DNA of 7,417 nt, taken from contig SMWS01000131.1 of NCBI GenBank assembly GCA_004356685.1, forward strand, positions 1-7,417. The letters are read 5' to 3'. Of this stretch, positions 1-5,940 are shown piece after piece. This DNA is from Deltaproteobacteria bacterium. GTDB lineage: Bacteria; Desulfobacterota_D; UBA1144; Nemesobacterales; N074bin48. The notes beneath the pieces were generated by a model. That model made no database searches and was not told the origin of the DNA. It saw nothing but the letters and a program-made list of their open reading frames with translations. A program made the position numbers and the translations under genes. The stretch's first letter is position 1. Every line of letters begins with the position of its first letter.

Positions 1-236
1 AAGTTAGGGTTTGCTATCTGATAATCATTTTTATTATAAATCTCGCGCCATTCTCTTGGATTCAGTTGATAATAAGCGGAAAGTAAATGAAGTTCTTCGC
101 CGTGCTGAACTATATGTTCTTTAACTATTTTGCTTGGCATATGTCCGGGACCTGTAGTAATGTCATAAGATCCTGCATATGAAATGCCTGTTAATAGAAA
201 GCCTGATATAATTAATGCAAATATAAATGATTTCAT
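1..236 (-). CDS. Secreted LysM-like protein, N-terminal part (runs off window)
   Basis: The reverse strand is open from an ATG at 236 to the window edge, giving 78 codons with no stop. Residues 1-21 look like a Sec signal peptide: MKSF, then a hydrophobic core rich in I, L, F and G, ending ISYA before GSYD. Residues about 40-78 resemble the start of a LysM peptidoglycan-binding module (HIVQHGEELH at the usual YxVxxGDTL position, then YYQLNPREWREIYNKN and QIANPNL, like the family's W-x-x-IYxxNxxxIxNPN). LysM modules bind N-acetylglucosamine-containing glycans, so a periplasmic or cell-wall role is inferred. The start is supported by GGAGGA at 247-252, 10 nt upstream. It is divergent from dtd. 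Most of the protein is outside the window, so any catalytic domain is unknown. Confidence 0.75.
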   Translation of the reverse strand, partial: MKSFIFALIISGFLLTGISYAGSYDITTGPGHMPSKIVKEHIVQHGEELHLLSAYYQLNPREWREIYNKNDYQIANPN

Positions 237-274
237 TTTATATATATCCTCCACTTATTTAAAAATATATAAGT

Positions 275-302
275 ATTTTACTACATTTTCACGAAATGTT
301 AA
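275..302 (-). promoter_or_regulatory. Sigma-70-type promoter of the LysM gene
   Basis: On the minus strand TTAACA (297-302) and TAAAAT (275-280) are separated by 16 nt. Each matches the -35/-10 consensus at 5 of 6 positions. Transcription would start near 268, leaving a leader of about 30 nt that contains GGAGGA. An inverted repeat, ACATTT/AAATGT (283-288 and 294-299), lies across the -35 edge and spacer and could be an operator or chance. No experimental support. Confidence 0.45.
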
Positions 303-341
303 ATTAATTTATTAAGTTTTTTGAAAAAGTTACTTTAAGTT

Positions 342-791
342 ATGAAAATAGTCATACAAAGAGTAAAACAGTCTAAAGTTAAAGTCAATAGTGAAGTTAT
401 AGGAAAAATAGACAAAGGACTATTGATACTGATTGGAGCAGAGAAGGGGGATAATAAATCTGATGTTGATTATTTGGTGTCCAAAGCCCTCAATTTGAGA
501 ATTTTCGAGGATGATAATTCAAAAATGAACCATTCTGTTTTAGATATAAAAGGAGAAGTTCTAGTAGTTTCACAGTTTACATTACTTGGAGACTGTAGGA
601 AGGGTAGGCGTCCTTCATTTGATAAAGCCGCAAAAGGAGAGGACGCGCTTGAATTGTATGAAAATTTCGTTTCAGAACTAAAAAAATCAGAATTGAAGAT
701 ACAAACAGGAAAGTTTGGTGCTCATATGCAGGTAGAACTAACAAATGATGGACCTGTAACGCTAATTTTGGATAGTAAGAAAGTGTTTTAA
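342..791 (+). CDS. dtd: D-aminoacyl-tRNA deacylase (Dtd)
   Basis: The product hydrolyses D-amino acids, and glycine mischarged on tRNA-Ala, from tRNA. This recycles tRNA and enforces homochirality in the cytoplasm. The 149 aa match the usual 145-150 aa of the family and start with the typical MKIVIQRV. Both active-site signatures are present: SQFTL at 77-81 and the Gly-cisPro motif GPVT at 137-140, which together form the cross-subunit pocket of the dimer. The ATG at 342 is the family start, but no good Shine-Dalgarno sequence precedes it (only AAG-rich sequence), so translation may be weak. No clear promoter was found in the 105-nt gap shared with the divergent LysM gene. A second diverged copy of codons 130 to the end lies at 1512-1577, so this gene may be a chimera whose 3' end came in with the higBA segment. 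Confidence 0.96.
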   Translation: MKIVIQRVKQSKVKVNSEVIGKIDKGLLILIGAEKGDNKSDVDYLVSKALNLRIFEDDNSKMNHSVLDIKGEVLVVSQFTLLGDCRKGRRPSFDKAAKGEDALELYENFVSELKKSELKIQTGKFGAHMQVELTNDGPVTLILDSKKVF

Positions 792-840
792 TTTTCTGAT
801 AATATTTTGTGCATAATTAATTGTTGTGTTTGAAAAACAT

Positions 841-1140
841 TTAACCCGTTGCTCGCAGACTTTCTACTTTTGATATGTCAATTTGATTTTGGGTATGCCA
901 TAGGTCATATGACTGCTGCATATTCATCCATAGCTGTGGAGTTGTGTTAAAGGCTTTTGATAAACGAATTGCCATTGCCGGGCTAATGCCTGATTTTCCA
1001 TTTATTATTGATGATAATGTCTTTCGTGTTACATCTAGTGCCCTGGCAGCTTTTGTCACCGTCAATTCAAGCTGATCGAGATAAACCTCTTTTATAATCT
1101 CTCCAGGATGAGGTGGATTGTACATAATTTTTTTTGTCAT
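841..1140 (-). CDS. higA: HigA-family antitoxin (XRE helix-turn-helix)
   Basis: The 99 aa product belongs to the HigA/VapI antidote group. It has the family's N-terminal PPHPGEI signature (9-15), followed by a helix-turn-helix at about 29-48 (TKAARALDVTRKTLSSIING) and the typical helix containing AMAIRLSKAFNTTPQLW (55-71). HigA antitoxins bind and neutralise HigB and repress their shared promoter. The ATG at 1140 has an AAGAGGTAA-type Shine-Dalgarno sequence in the 18-nt gap after the higB stop, so the two genes are co-transcribed with the toxin first, the standard higBA order. It is convergent with dtd, leaving only 49 nt between the two stops. Length and motifs look intact. Confidence 0.93.
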   Translation of the reverse strand: MTKKIMYNPPHPGEIIKEVYLDQLELTVTKAARALDVTRKTLSSIINGKSGISPAMAIRLSKAFNTTPQLWMNMQQSYDLWHTQNQIDISKVESLRATG

Positions 1141-1158
1141 TGTTATTACCTCTTATTA

Positions 1159-1437
1159 CTAATGATAGTCTAGATAATCTACATCGTATGCATTGCCGTT
1201 ATCAAAGCGAAAAATTACACGCCAGTTGCCACTTACCTTTAAAGACCAATAATTCTTTTTTTCACCTTTAAGAGCATGTAAATCTGATCCGGGAAAATTA
1301 ATATCATCTAGCATATGAGCTTCATTTAAGAAAGTAAGTATAATTCGAAGTCTTTTTGAGTCATTTTGTTTTACGCCAGAAGGACTACCTGTTTCAAATA
1401 GTTTTCTGAGCCCCTTATGACGAATGCTCTTAACCAC
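1159..1437 (-). CDS. higB: HigB-family toxin (RelE-like mRNA interferase)
   Basis: The 92 aa product matches HigB / plasmid-maintenance killer proteins from end to end: N-terminal VKSIRHKGL, the central HALKGEKKNYWSLKVSG and NWRVIFRF (71-78), and the family C-terminus DVDYLDYH (85-92). Such toxins fold like RelE and cut mRNA on the ribosome. The start is GTG at 1437, chosen because the family begins with M-x-K-S-x-R-H-K-G. An in-frame stop lies a few codons upstream and no other usable start exists between. The predicted promoter puts the transcript start at or next to this GTG, so the message may be leaderless. The protein appears full length, with no missing family residue evident. Confidence 0.93.
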   Translation of the reverse strand: MVKSIRHKGLRKLFETGSPSGVKQNDSKRLRIILTFLNEAHMLDDINFPGSDLHALKGEKKNYWSLKVSGNWRVIFRFDNGNAYDVDYLDYH

Positions 1438-1442
1438 GTCAT

Positions 1443-1471
1443 AATGTAACCTATCACGTTGCAGGTGTCAA
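1443..1471 (-). promoter_or_regulatory. higBA promoter with possible operator
   Basis: On the minus strand a perfect TTGACA (1466-1471) is followed after exactly 17 nt by TACATT (1443-1448). Transcription is expected near 1436, practically at the higB GTG (1437). A short dyad, ACCT/AGGT (1449-1452 and 1463-1466), lies between the two boxes where a HigA dimer could repress. The dyad is only 4 bp per arm and is therefore weak evidence. Confidence 0.55.
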
Positions 1472-1511
1472 TAATTCATCTAATAATAGCTTGAAGTAAT
1501 AATTTAACTTA

Positions 1512-1577
1512 CAGGTTGAGCTATTAAACGATGCACCTGTTATTCTTATTTTGGATAGCAAAAAAGTATTTCAGTAA
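1512..1577 (+). pseudogene. Remnant of a second dtd gene, 3' end only
   Basis: Twenty-one codons and a TAA encode QVELLNDAPVILILDSKKVFQ. This aligns without gaps to residues 130-149 of the Dtd upstream (QVELTNDGPVTLILDSKKVF). The catalytic Gly-Pro motif has become Ala-Pro and the following Thr is Ile. Upstream of 1512 there is no dtd-like sequence and no start, so nothing functional is encoded. Synonymous-biased divergence from the intact copy indicates that both were once working genes in separate lineages. It is read here as the displaced 3' end of the resident dtd, possibly joined to the next gene in its original order. Confidence 0.72.
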
Positions 1578-1618
1578 TATTACAATATAGGTTAACAGAT
1601 TTTATAGGAGGTATATAA

Positions 1619-1871
1619 ATGTTATTTCTAATTACACAGGTTCATGCTCCAGAATCCTGTCCTAAGGATGAAGGGGGTTCAAAACGCTTTTATAATGCAG
1701 ATGCTGAGGGGATAAAGCTAAGAGCCATGTACGGTGCATTTGCGGAGCTTTTTATTTATTATGTTGTATGGGTCTGATAGTCAGGATGCGATTCACAAAT
1801 TTCTTCTTCCGGGTTTTAAGCGCTGTGATTGTACAATTACTCCCGTAGCAGAAGAGTCTATTGTGAAATGA
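1619..1871 (+). pseudogene. Small conserved protein gene broken by a frameshift
   Basis: A strong AGGAGG (1606-1611) precedes the ATG at 1619 by 7 nt. The first frame reads MLFLITQVHAPESCPKDEGG and continues to YYVVWV, then stops at 1775-1777 after 52 codons. The next frame continues as SDSQDAIHKFLLPGFKRC and on to EESIVK, ending at 1869-1871. One extra base around 1768-1773 restores a single product of about 83 aa: YYVV would run straight into a short acidic linker and SDSQ. From memory this resembles small (about 80-90 aa) conserved proteins of dimeric alpha/beta-barrel (DUF3303-like) type, but the family name is tentative. The intact upstream signals suggest recent inactivation or a sequencing error. 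It is convergent with gshA. Confidence 0.7.
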
Positions 1872-1889
1872 GATTTAGTTAAATCTCAT
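1868..1889. terminator. Bidirectional hairpin between convergent genes
   Basis: ATGAGATTT (1868-1876), loop AGTT, and AAATCTCAT (1881-1889) form a perfect 9-bp stem. The stem contains the TGA of the 1619-1871 gene on one strand, and the gshA TAA (1879-1881) falls at its loop on the other. Neither side has a proper T-run, so it is a weak intrinsic terminator at best, but it is well placed to mark both transcript ends. Confidence 0.45.
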
Positions 1890-3222
1890 ATGCACAGTAT
1901 TTAATTAATTTTTTTATATCTCCCTTCCATTCATTTTCCCATTTCTGGATGAGCTTATCAGCAGGGCATATGCCGTTTGTAACATCTTGCTCTATACTGT
2001 TTAAATAAATTGTTTCGTTTTCACCATTTTTATTCAGATTATCTTGTGTTAAAAGACCGTTTTTAGCTATATTGATAAGTTCGATTGCAAGCTCTTGAAA
2101 TGACTTACCTCTGACTTCAGCTTGCAATGCATATTTATGTACTGAATTATAAGCTTGTAGCCTTTCTTCCCAGCTCCAGTCTTTTACTAACTCCCAGGCA
2201 GCATCAAGACACTCAGTATCATAAAATATCCCTTTTATCATTGCCGGGACAGCGAGCATATTTTCATATGGCTGGCTGTCAAAACACCTGATCTCAATAT
2301 ATTTCTTAAACCTGACTTCAGGAAATAGTGTTGAAATATGTAGTTCCCAGTCCTGCTGTGTAGCGGTAAAATCATTATGACCATTTATAATAAAATGATC
2401 AAAGGTAACTCCTGTCATATTGTGGAGCTGTCCACCACGCTCGACAAAATACATGCCTGAATTTATTGCATAATTAACATATGAATTAAATGAAAAGTTA
2501 TCATCAAAAGAGAAAGGAAGAATTCCGCACCTGTCATTATCAGTATTAGTCCACACATGACCACGGTATGACTTATATCCGTTTAACTTACCGCCTAGAA
2601 TAGGAGAATTTGCAAAAATAGAATAAAAAATCGGAACAATTCCCATAGCAGTTTTAAATTTTATCATTGCATCTGATTCATCTGAATAGTCGATGCTAAT
2701 TTGGATAGCAGATGACTGTTTCATCATCCTGTGACCAAGTGTTCCAACTTTGTCCATATACGGATACATGATTGAATAGCGCTGTTTTGGGATAAGCTCT
2801 ATTTCATCTAACTCGCTTAAAGGCTGTAGGGCACTGTTAATAAACAGAATGTTTAGGTCTTTAGATATTTCTAATAAACTTCTGAAATGATTTTCAATTT
2901 CATTTTTTATAGAATGTACCGAATCGTGCTGTTTTCCAGATAATTCAATTTGACTTCCGGGCTCAAGCGTGATGCTGGATTCGTTACCATTTAGAGCTAT
3001 GATATGGCTTTCATTTAACTGCGGAATATATTCATTTTCTTGTGAAAGAAGCTTTAGTATCTGTTCAATTCCCCGCTGTCCGGAATACTTCACTGCCTTG
3101 CCATCTTCTTGATAAACTCCTAACGCTTCGTATTCTGCGCCAATTTTCCAGTTTTTAAATGGTTTACATCCTTCAGAAAAATATTTACTGAGCGCAGACT
3201 TATCTAAACTTTTATTATCTAT
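1879..3222 (-). CDS. gshA: Glutamate-cysteine ligase (plant/GCS2 type), probable AUA start
   Basis: The enzyme joins L-glutamate and L-cysteine using ATP, the first step of glutathione (or ergothioneine-type thiol) synthesis in the cytosol. With the start used here it has 447 codons, close to the usual 440-460. Family motifs in order are IGAEYEALGVY (27-37), LEPGSQIELSG (86-96), MMKQSSAIQISIDY (166-179), GMYFVER (256-262) and EVRFKKYIEIR (302-312). The first ordinary start, GTG at 3093, would remove the conserved IGAEYE block that binds substrate and metal. The frame stays open back to a TAA near 3246 with no ATG, GTG or TTG. AUA at 3220-3222 is preceded by GAGGA (3230-3234) with a 7-nt spacer. 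This could be a real AUA start, a G-to-A mutation that cripples the gene, or an error. It lies 68 nt after the PrmA-like gene. No gshB is visible. Confidence 0.88.
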   Translation of the reverse strand: MDNKSLDKSALSKYFSEGCKPFKNWKIGAEYEALGVYQEDGKAVKYSGQRGIEQILKLLSQENEYIPQLNESHIIALNGNESSITLEPGSQIELSGKQHDSVHSIKNEIENHFRSLLEISKDLNILFINSALQPLSELDEIELIPKQRYSIMYPYMDKVGTLGHRMMKQSSAIQISIDYSDESDAMIKFKTAMGIVPIFYSIFANSPILGGKLNGYKSYRGHVWTNTDNDRCGILPFSFDDNFSFNSYVNYAINSGMYFVERGGQLHNMTGVTFDHFIINGHNDFTATQQDWELHISTLFPEVRFKKYIEIRCFDSQPYENMLAVPAMIKGIFYDTECLDAAWELVKDWSWEERLQAYNSVHKYALQAEVRGKSFQELAIELINIAKNGLLTQDNLNKNGENETIYLNSIEQDVTNGICPADKLIQKWENEWKGDIKKLIKYCAYEI

Positions 3223-3229
3223 TTTATTT

Positions 3230-3234
3230 TCCTC
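3230..3234 (-). promoter_or_regulatory. Ribosome binding site that decides the gshA start
   Basis: GAGGA on the minus strand lies 7 nt before AUA at 3222 and in the right place for the conserved N-terminus. No similar signal precedes the GTG at 3093. It supports initiation at 3222 rather than at the internal GTG. Confidence 0.5.
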
Positions 3235-3290
3235 AAATTTTATTTATTAAGTAATAGCTGGGCAGGATACGAGATCAACAGTTTTAAATA

Positions 3291-3878
3291 CTACTTTCTA
3301 CAAAACAATAATGAGCACCAATCATGTTCAGTCAAGATTTTTTTAAAATGAGTTCTAAGTTGTGAAAATTCATCGATAATTATTTGTTTTTCATCAATTC
3401 TAATACCAGAAAGTATTAATAATGCGTTTTTGTTTAACCTTGAAACAAGTTGTTTACCTATATTTACAATTTCTTCAGTCAGGATGTTTGCAATAACTAA
3501 ATCATAGCTATCATTTATATTATCAATACTTGTATTTTGAACTTTAATTTGTGAACTAAATCCATTTTTATACACATTTTTTTTTGTTTCTCCAATTACT
3601 GCTAGCTCTATATCAATAGCTATAGCGCTGCTGCTGCCAAGTGCAATTGCACAGATTGCTAGTATCCCGCTGCCACAGCCTACATCGAGTACGTTTATAA
3701 AGCTTCTTTCAATATATAAAGTTTGTATCATCTCTAGGCAAAGTTTGGTAGTAAAGTGATTTCCTGCTCCAAAAGCATAGCCTGATTCAATTTGAATAAT
3801 TTGATTTTGAGCATTTGGAAGCTCCAATGGAATTTTTATGCTTTTTGCATGGTATTCAAATACCGGTTGTCTGGACAT
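3291..3878 (-). CDS. PrmA-like SAM-dependent methyltransferase lacking the N-terminal domain
   Basis: The 195 aa product is a class I Rossmann methyltransferase of the ribosomal protein L11 methyltransferase (PrmA) group. It keeps the PrmA loop AFGAGNHFTT (35-44, usually AFGTGxHxTT), the SAM-binding DVGCGSGILAI (65-75), the acidic residue ending strand 2 (D89) and the ANIL motif (130-133). PrmA proteins are normally about 290-300 aa, with an N-terminal domain of roughly 100 aa that grips L11. Here that domain is absent. The frame stays open upstream of the ATG, but its translation (ICKTVNIYFVNSNLVIR and neighbours) does not resemble PrmA. No Shine-Dalgarno sequence precedes the ATG at 3878. 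It may be a truncated prmA or a free-standing methyltransferase with another protein target. It is probably co-transcribed with gshA downstream and is divergent from the kinase gene. Confidence 0.82.
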   Translation of the reverse strand: MSRQPVFEYHAKSIKIPLELPNAQNQIIQIESGYAFGAGNHFTTKLCLEMIQTLYIERSFINVLDVGCGSGILAICAIALGSSSAIAIDIELAVIGETKKNVYKNGFSSQIKVQNTSIDNINDSYDLVIANILTEEIVNIGKQLVSRLNKNALLILSGIRIDEKQIIIDEFSQLRTHFKKILTEHDWCSLLFCRK

Positions 3879-4021
3879 AAATAGTTGTTTAATATTATGG
3901 ATAATTACACGAATGACTAAATTAGAATTAACAAAATATATGTTTACTGTTTTGCAAATAATTGCTACTATAACTGTTATTTGAAGGTCTAAAATGTAGC
4001 ATTGAGGGAATAAATTAAAAA

Positions 4022-5044
4022 GTGATTGGAAATAGTATAGGGGAATATAAAATAGTTGAAAAGGTTGGCCAGGGTGGCATGGGCAGCGTCTATAGGGCTG
4101 TTCATTCCAAACTCGACCAAACAGTAGCTATAAAGGTTCTTTCTTCTGAATTTTCCGATAATCCTTCAATGAGAAAACGCTTTATAAATGAAGCCAGGAT
4201 ACAGGCTAAGTTTTCTCACCCCAATGTCGTAAATGTTCTAAATTTTTTCGAAATAGATAACAAAGCTTATCTGGTTATGGAATATATTGAGGGTGATACG
4301 CTGGAAAAAATGCTTCAAAGAAAAGGTATTTTACATATTGATGAAGCATTGAATATCTCATATTCAGTATTGAATGCACTTATGTTTATGCATTCAAAGG
4401 GGGTAATACACAGGGATATAAAACCAGCAAACATAATGTTTACAAAGAGCAAGGTAGTGAAGGTTGCTGATTTTGGAATCGCAAAGTCAGTAGATGAAAA
4501 AACAAAACATACTAAGACAGGTATGCTCGGATCAGTTATGTATCTTACCCCTGAGCAGATTTTAGGAGATCAAACAAGTGCTTCAACAGACATTTATTCT
4601 TTTGGTATTACTTTATATAAAATGCTTACGGGAAGAACTCCTTTTACAAGCAAATCTGAATTTGAGATAATGAAAAGCCACCTTGAAAAACAACCCGTGC
4701 CGCCTAATGAATACAACGATTATATATCTAAATCTCTTAGTAAAGTGATATTAAAATCTATATCTAAAGACCCTAAAAAAAGGTATTCCTCTGCATCGGC
4801 ATTTTCTCAGAAATTGAGGTCATCTAAAAAAGAAAATTTTAGGATTAATCTCAATTTTCTAAATATAGGTGAGAATGTTGATTCTTTTAGGTTATTTTTA
4901 AAAAGAAACCTGCACGTATTTATTATTATATTTCTAATAATAATGATTTTTTCAATTTACAAGATTTCCCCAACTTTATCTCTAACTTACTTATCAATCA
5001 AAGAGTATTTTCTCAAACTGTATTTGAACATTTTTTTTAGTTAA
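4022..5044 (+). CDS. Membrane-anchored Hanks-type Ser/Thr protein kinase (first copy)
   Basis: The 340 aa product has a cytoplasmic kinase domain (about 8-268), one membrane helix (about 297-313) and a short outer tail of about 27 aa. All catalytic features are present: Gly-rich loop GQGGMGSVY (16-24), Lys38 in AIKVL, Glu57, HRDIKPAN (130-137) with catalytic Asp132, DFG (150-152), activation-loop KHTKTGMLGS with Thr164 and Thr166, and TPEQ (176-179). It should phosphorylate Ser/Thr on itself and on partners such as the FHA protein downstream. The start is GTG at 4022 with GAGGGA at 4004-4009. The 12-nt spacer is rather long, but the same AAGTGATTGG context opens the second kinase, supporting the call. 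The kinase domain is roughly two-thirds identical to the second copy with no gaps. The tail has no PASTA, NHL or TPR domain, so an external sensing role is doubtful. Confidence 0.95.
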   Translation: MIGNSIGEYKIVEKVGQGGMGSVYRAVHSKLDQTVAIKVLSSEFSDNPSMRKRFINEARIQAKFSHPNVVNVLNFFEIDNKAYLVMEYIEGDTLEKMLQRKGILHIDEALNISYSVLNALMFMHSKGVIHRDIKPANIMFTKSKVVKVADFGIAKSVDEKTKHTKTGMLGSVMYLTPEQILGDQTSASTDIYSFGITLYKMLTGRTPFTSKSEFEIMKSHLEKQPVPPNEYNDYISKSLSKVILKSISKDPKKRYSSASAFSQKLRSSKKENFRINLNFLNIGENVDSFRLFLKRNLHVFIIIFLIIMIFSIYKISPTLSLTYLSIKEYFLKLYLNIFFS

Positions 5045-5061
5045 TAATATAATGATTATAA

Positions 5062-5097
5062 TAAGTTATATAAATAAATATCTTTTTATTTAACTTA
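5062..5097 (+). other. AT-only bulged hairpin after the first kinase gene
   Basis: TAAGTTA (5062-5068) pairs with TAACTTA (5091-5097), and AATAAA (5073-5078) with TTTATT (5085-5090). This gives a 13-bp stem with a 4-nt bulge (TATA) and a 6-nt loop. It sits just after the kinase stop codon and could define the transcript end. It contains a single G-C pair and no following T-run, and in such AT-rich DNA it could be chance. Confidence 0.25.
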
Positions 5098-5142
5098 ACT
5101 TTGTTAATATCTATATAAATCTAAAGTTTTACAAATATCGCT

Positions 5143-5170
5143 TTTACTTTTAAGACTTATATAGTATAAT
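5143..5170 (+). promoter_or_regulatory. Promoter of the FHA-kinase operon
   Basis: A perfect TATAAT (5165-5170) lies 16 nt after TTTACT (5143-5148; 4 of 6 matches to TTGACA). The expected start is near 5177, giving a leader of about 30 nt with GGAG (5195-5198) 8 nt before the ATG at 5207. It would let the FHA gene, the second kinase and the exported protein be expressed apart from the first kinase. AT-richness raises the chance of a false match. Confidence 0.5.
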
Positions 5171-5206
5171 ATCATTTAATATATCAGTATATTTGGAGTA
5201 AAAATT

Positions 5207-5923
5207 ATGATGGAACAAATCTTGGAAATATCTTTAAATTCAATGCTATTGGATTCAAAGAGATTAGATAAGCCTGAGCTTACCATTGGCAGGGGTTCAG
5301 AGAATGATATAGTGATTAATAACCCTGCTGTATCAAGACATCACGCTACAATCTTTACAAACGTTAATACAATAGTAATTGTAGATGCAGGAAGCACAAA
5401 CGGGACATTTGTAAATAATAAAAGAATTGTCGAAAAACAGCTAGAGGTTAACGATGAAATAATTATTGGTAAAATGCTGTTCAAATATAAATTAAAAGAT
5501 TTTGAATCTGAAGATGATACTGTAATTGACCTTGCATTTCAAAGCGAAAGTGATAACGAAGACTTTCCCGAAGGTACTTTCATGGTTAATGAACAGGATA
5601 AACAGAAGATTTTAGATAGGGTTAAATCTGAAAGATTTACTACAATTCCAACTCTTGTGGATTCAAACAACCGAGAGTTTCAAATAAATAATAATCATTT
5701 TACTATTGGCAAAAGCGTAGGGAATAATTTGAAAGTAAAAGGATTTTTTATTAAGAATCTCCATGCAAATATTGTTAAGTTAAACCCAAGAACTTATAAA
5801 ATAATTAGCTATGGATCTTTTCTTGCTCCTACTAAGGTTAATGGAGCTTCAATTAGGCAAAAAGTTTTATATAACGGAGACGTTATTGAAGTAGGAAATG
5901 CCAAGATGGTATATCAACATTAG
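5207..5923 (+). CDS. Twin forkhead-associated (FHA) domain protein
   Basis: The 238 aa product is soluble, with no signal peptide or membrane segment. The first FHA domain (about 8-96) is classical: IGRG (27-30), SRHHA (43-47) and GSTNGTFVN (62-70), with the phosphothreonine-contacting Arg29, Ser43 and Asn65 in place. The second (about 154-238) keeps the fold pattern (FTIGK, LHANIV, NGDVIEVG) but has Lys169 instead of Arg and KNLH instead of SRxH, so it probably does not bind phosphothreonine. The linker (97-153) is acidic and carries TVID (Thr105) and TLVD (Thr149), both of the TxxD type favoured by FHA domains. It likely reads or receives phosphorylation from the two flanking kinases. GGAG lies 8 nt before the ATG. 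The next codon is also ATG, so the start may shift by one residue. Its stop overlaps the ribosome binding site of the second kinase gene. Confidence 0.93.
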   Translation: MMEQILEISLNSMLLDSKRLDKPELTIGRGSENDIVINNPAVSRHHATIFTNVNTIVIVDAGSTNGTFVNNKRIVEKQLEVNDEIIIGKMLFKYKLKDFESEDDTVIDLAFQSESDNEDFPEGTFMVNEQDKQKILDRVKSERFTTIPTLVDSNNREFQINNNHFTIGKSVGNNLKVKGFFIKNLHANIVKLNPRTYKIISYGSFLAPTKVNGASIRQKVLYNGDVIEVGNAKMVYQH

Positions 5924-5940
5924 GAGACAGCTTATTTTAA

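Larger units (their letters stand above)
729..1577. repeat. Diverged direct repeat of the dtd 3' end bracketing higBA
   Basis: The segment 729-791 (last 20 dtd codons plus stop) is repeated in the same orientation at 1512-1577. By hand count 47 of 60 aligned bases agree, and 9 of 13 differences are at third codon positions. The longest identical block is ATTTTGGATAG (765-775 and 1548-1558). Between the copies lies only the divergently oriented higBA pair. This is the layout left when an element integrates in a gene's 3' end and brings a replacement end. No integrase, IS inverted repeats or other mobility gene is present, so the segment may instead come from homologous replacement or be a decayed island. 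Confidence 0.5.

Noticed and set aside
821..840. Possible terminator between dtd and higA (TGTTT/AAACA)
   Set aside because: The stem is only 5 bp with a 3-nt loop and no T-run, which is too weak to call.
1441..1475. Short similarity of the sequence near 1457-1472 to the dtd CATATGCAGGTAGAAC junction
   Set aside because: The match is short, gapped and does not continue. The real second dtd copy begins at 1512.
3879..4021. Promoters for the divergent PrmA-like and first kinase genes
   Set aside because: Several AT-rich -10-like hexamers (for example TATAAC, TAAAAT, CATAAT) occur, but none has an acceptable -35 at 16-18 nt, so none is called.
3879..4060. Extension of the PrmA-like frame upstream of its ATG toward the kinase gene
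   Set aside because: The frame is open, but the translation does not resemble the PrmA N-terminal domain and runs into the divergent kinase gene. It is treated as chance openness in AT-rich DNA.
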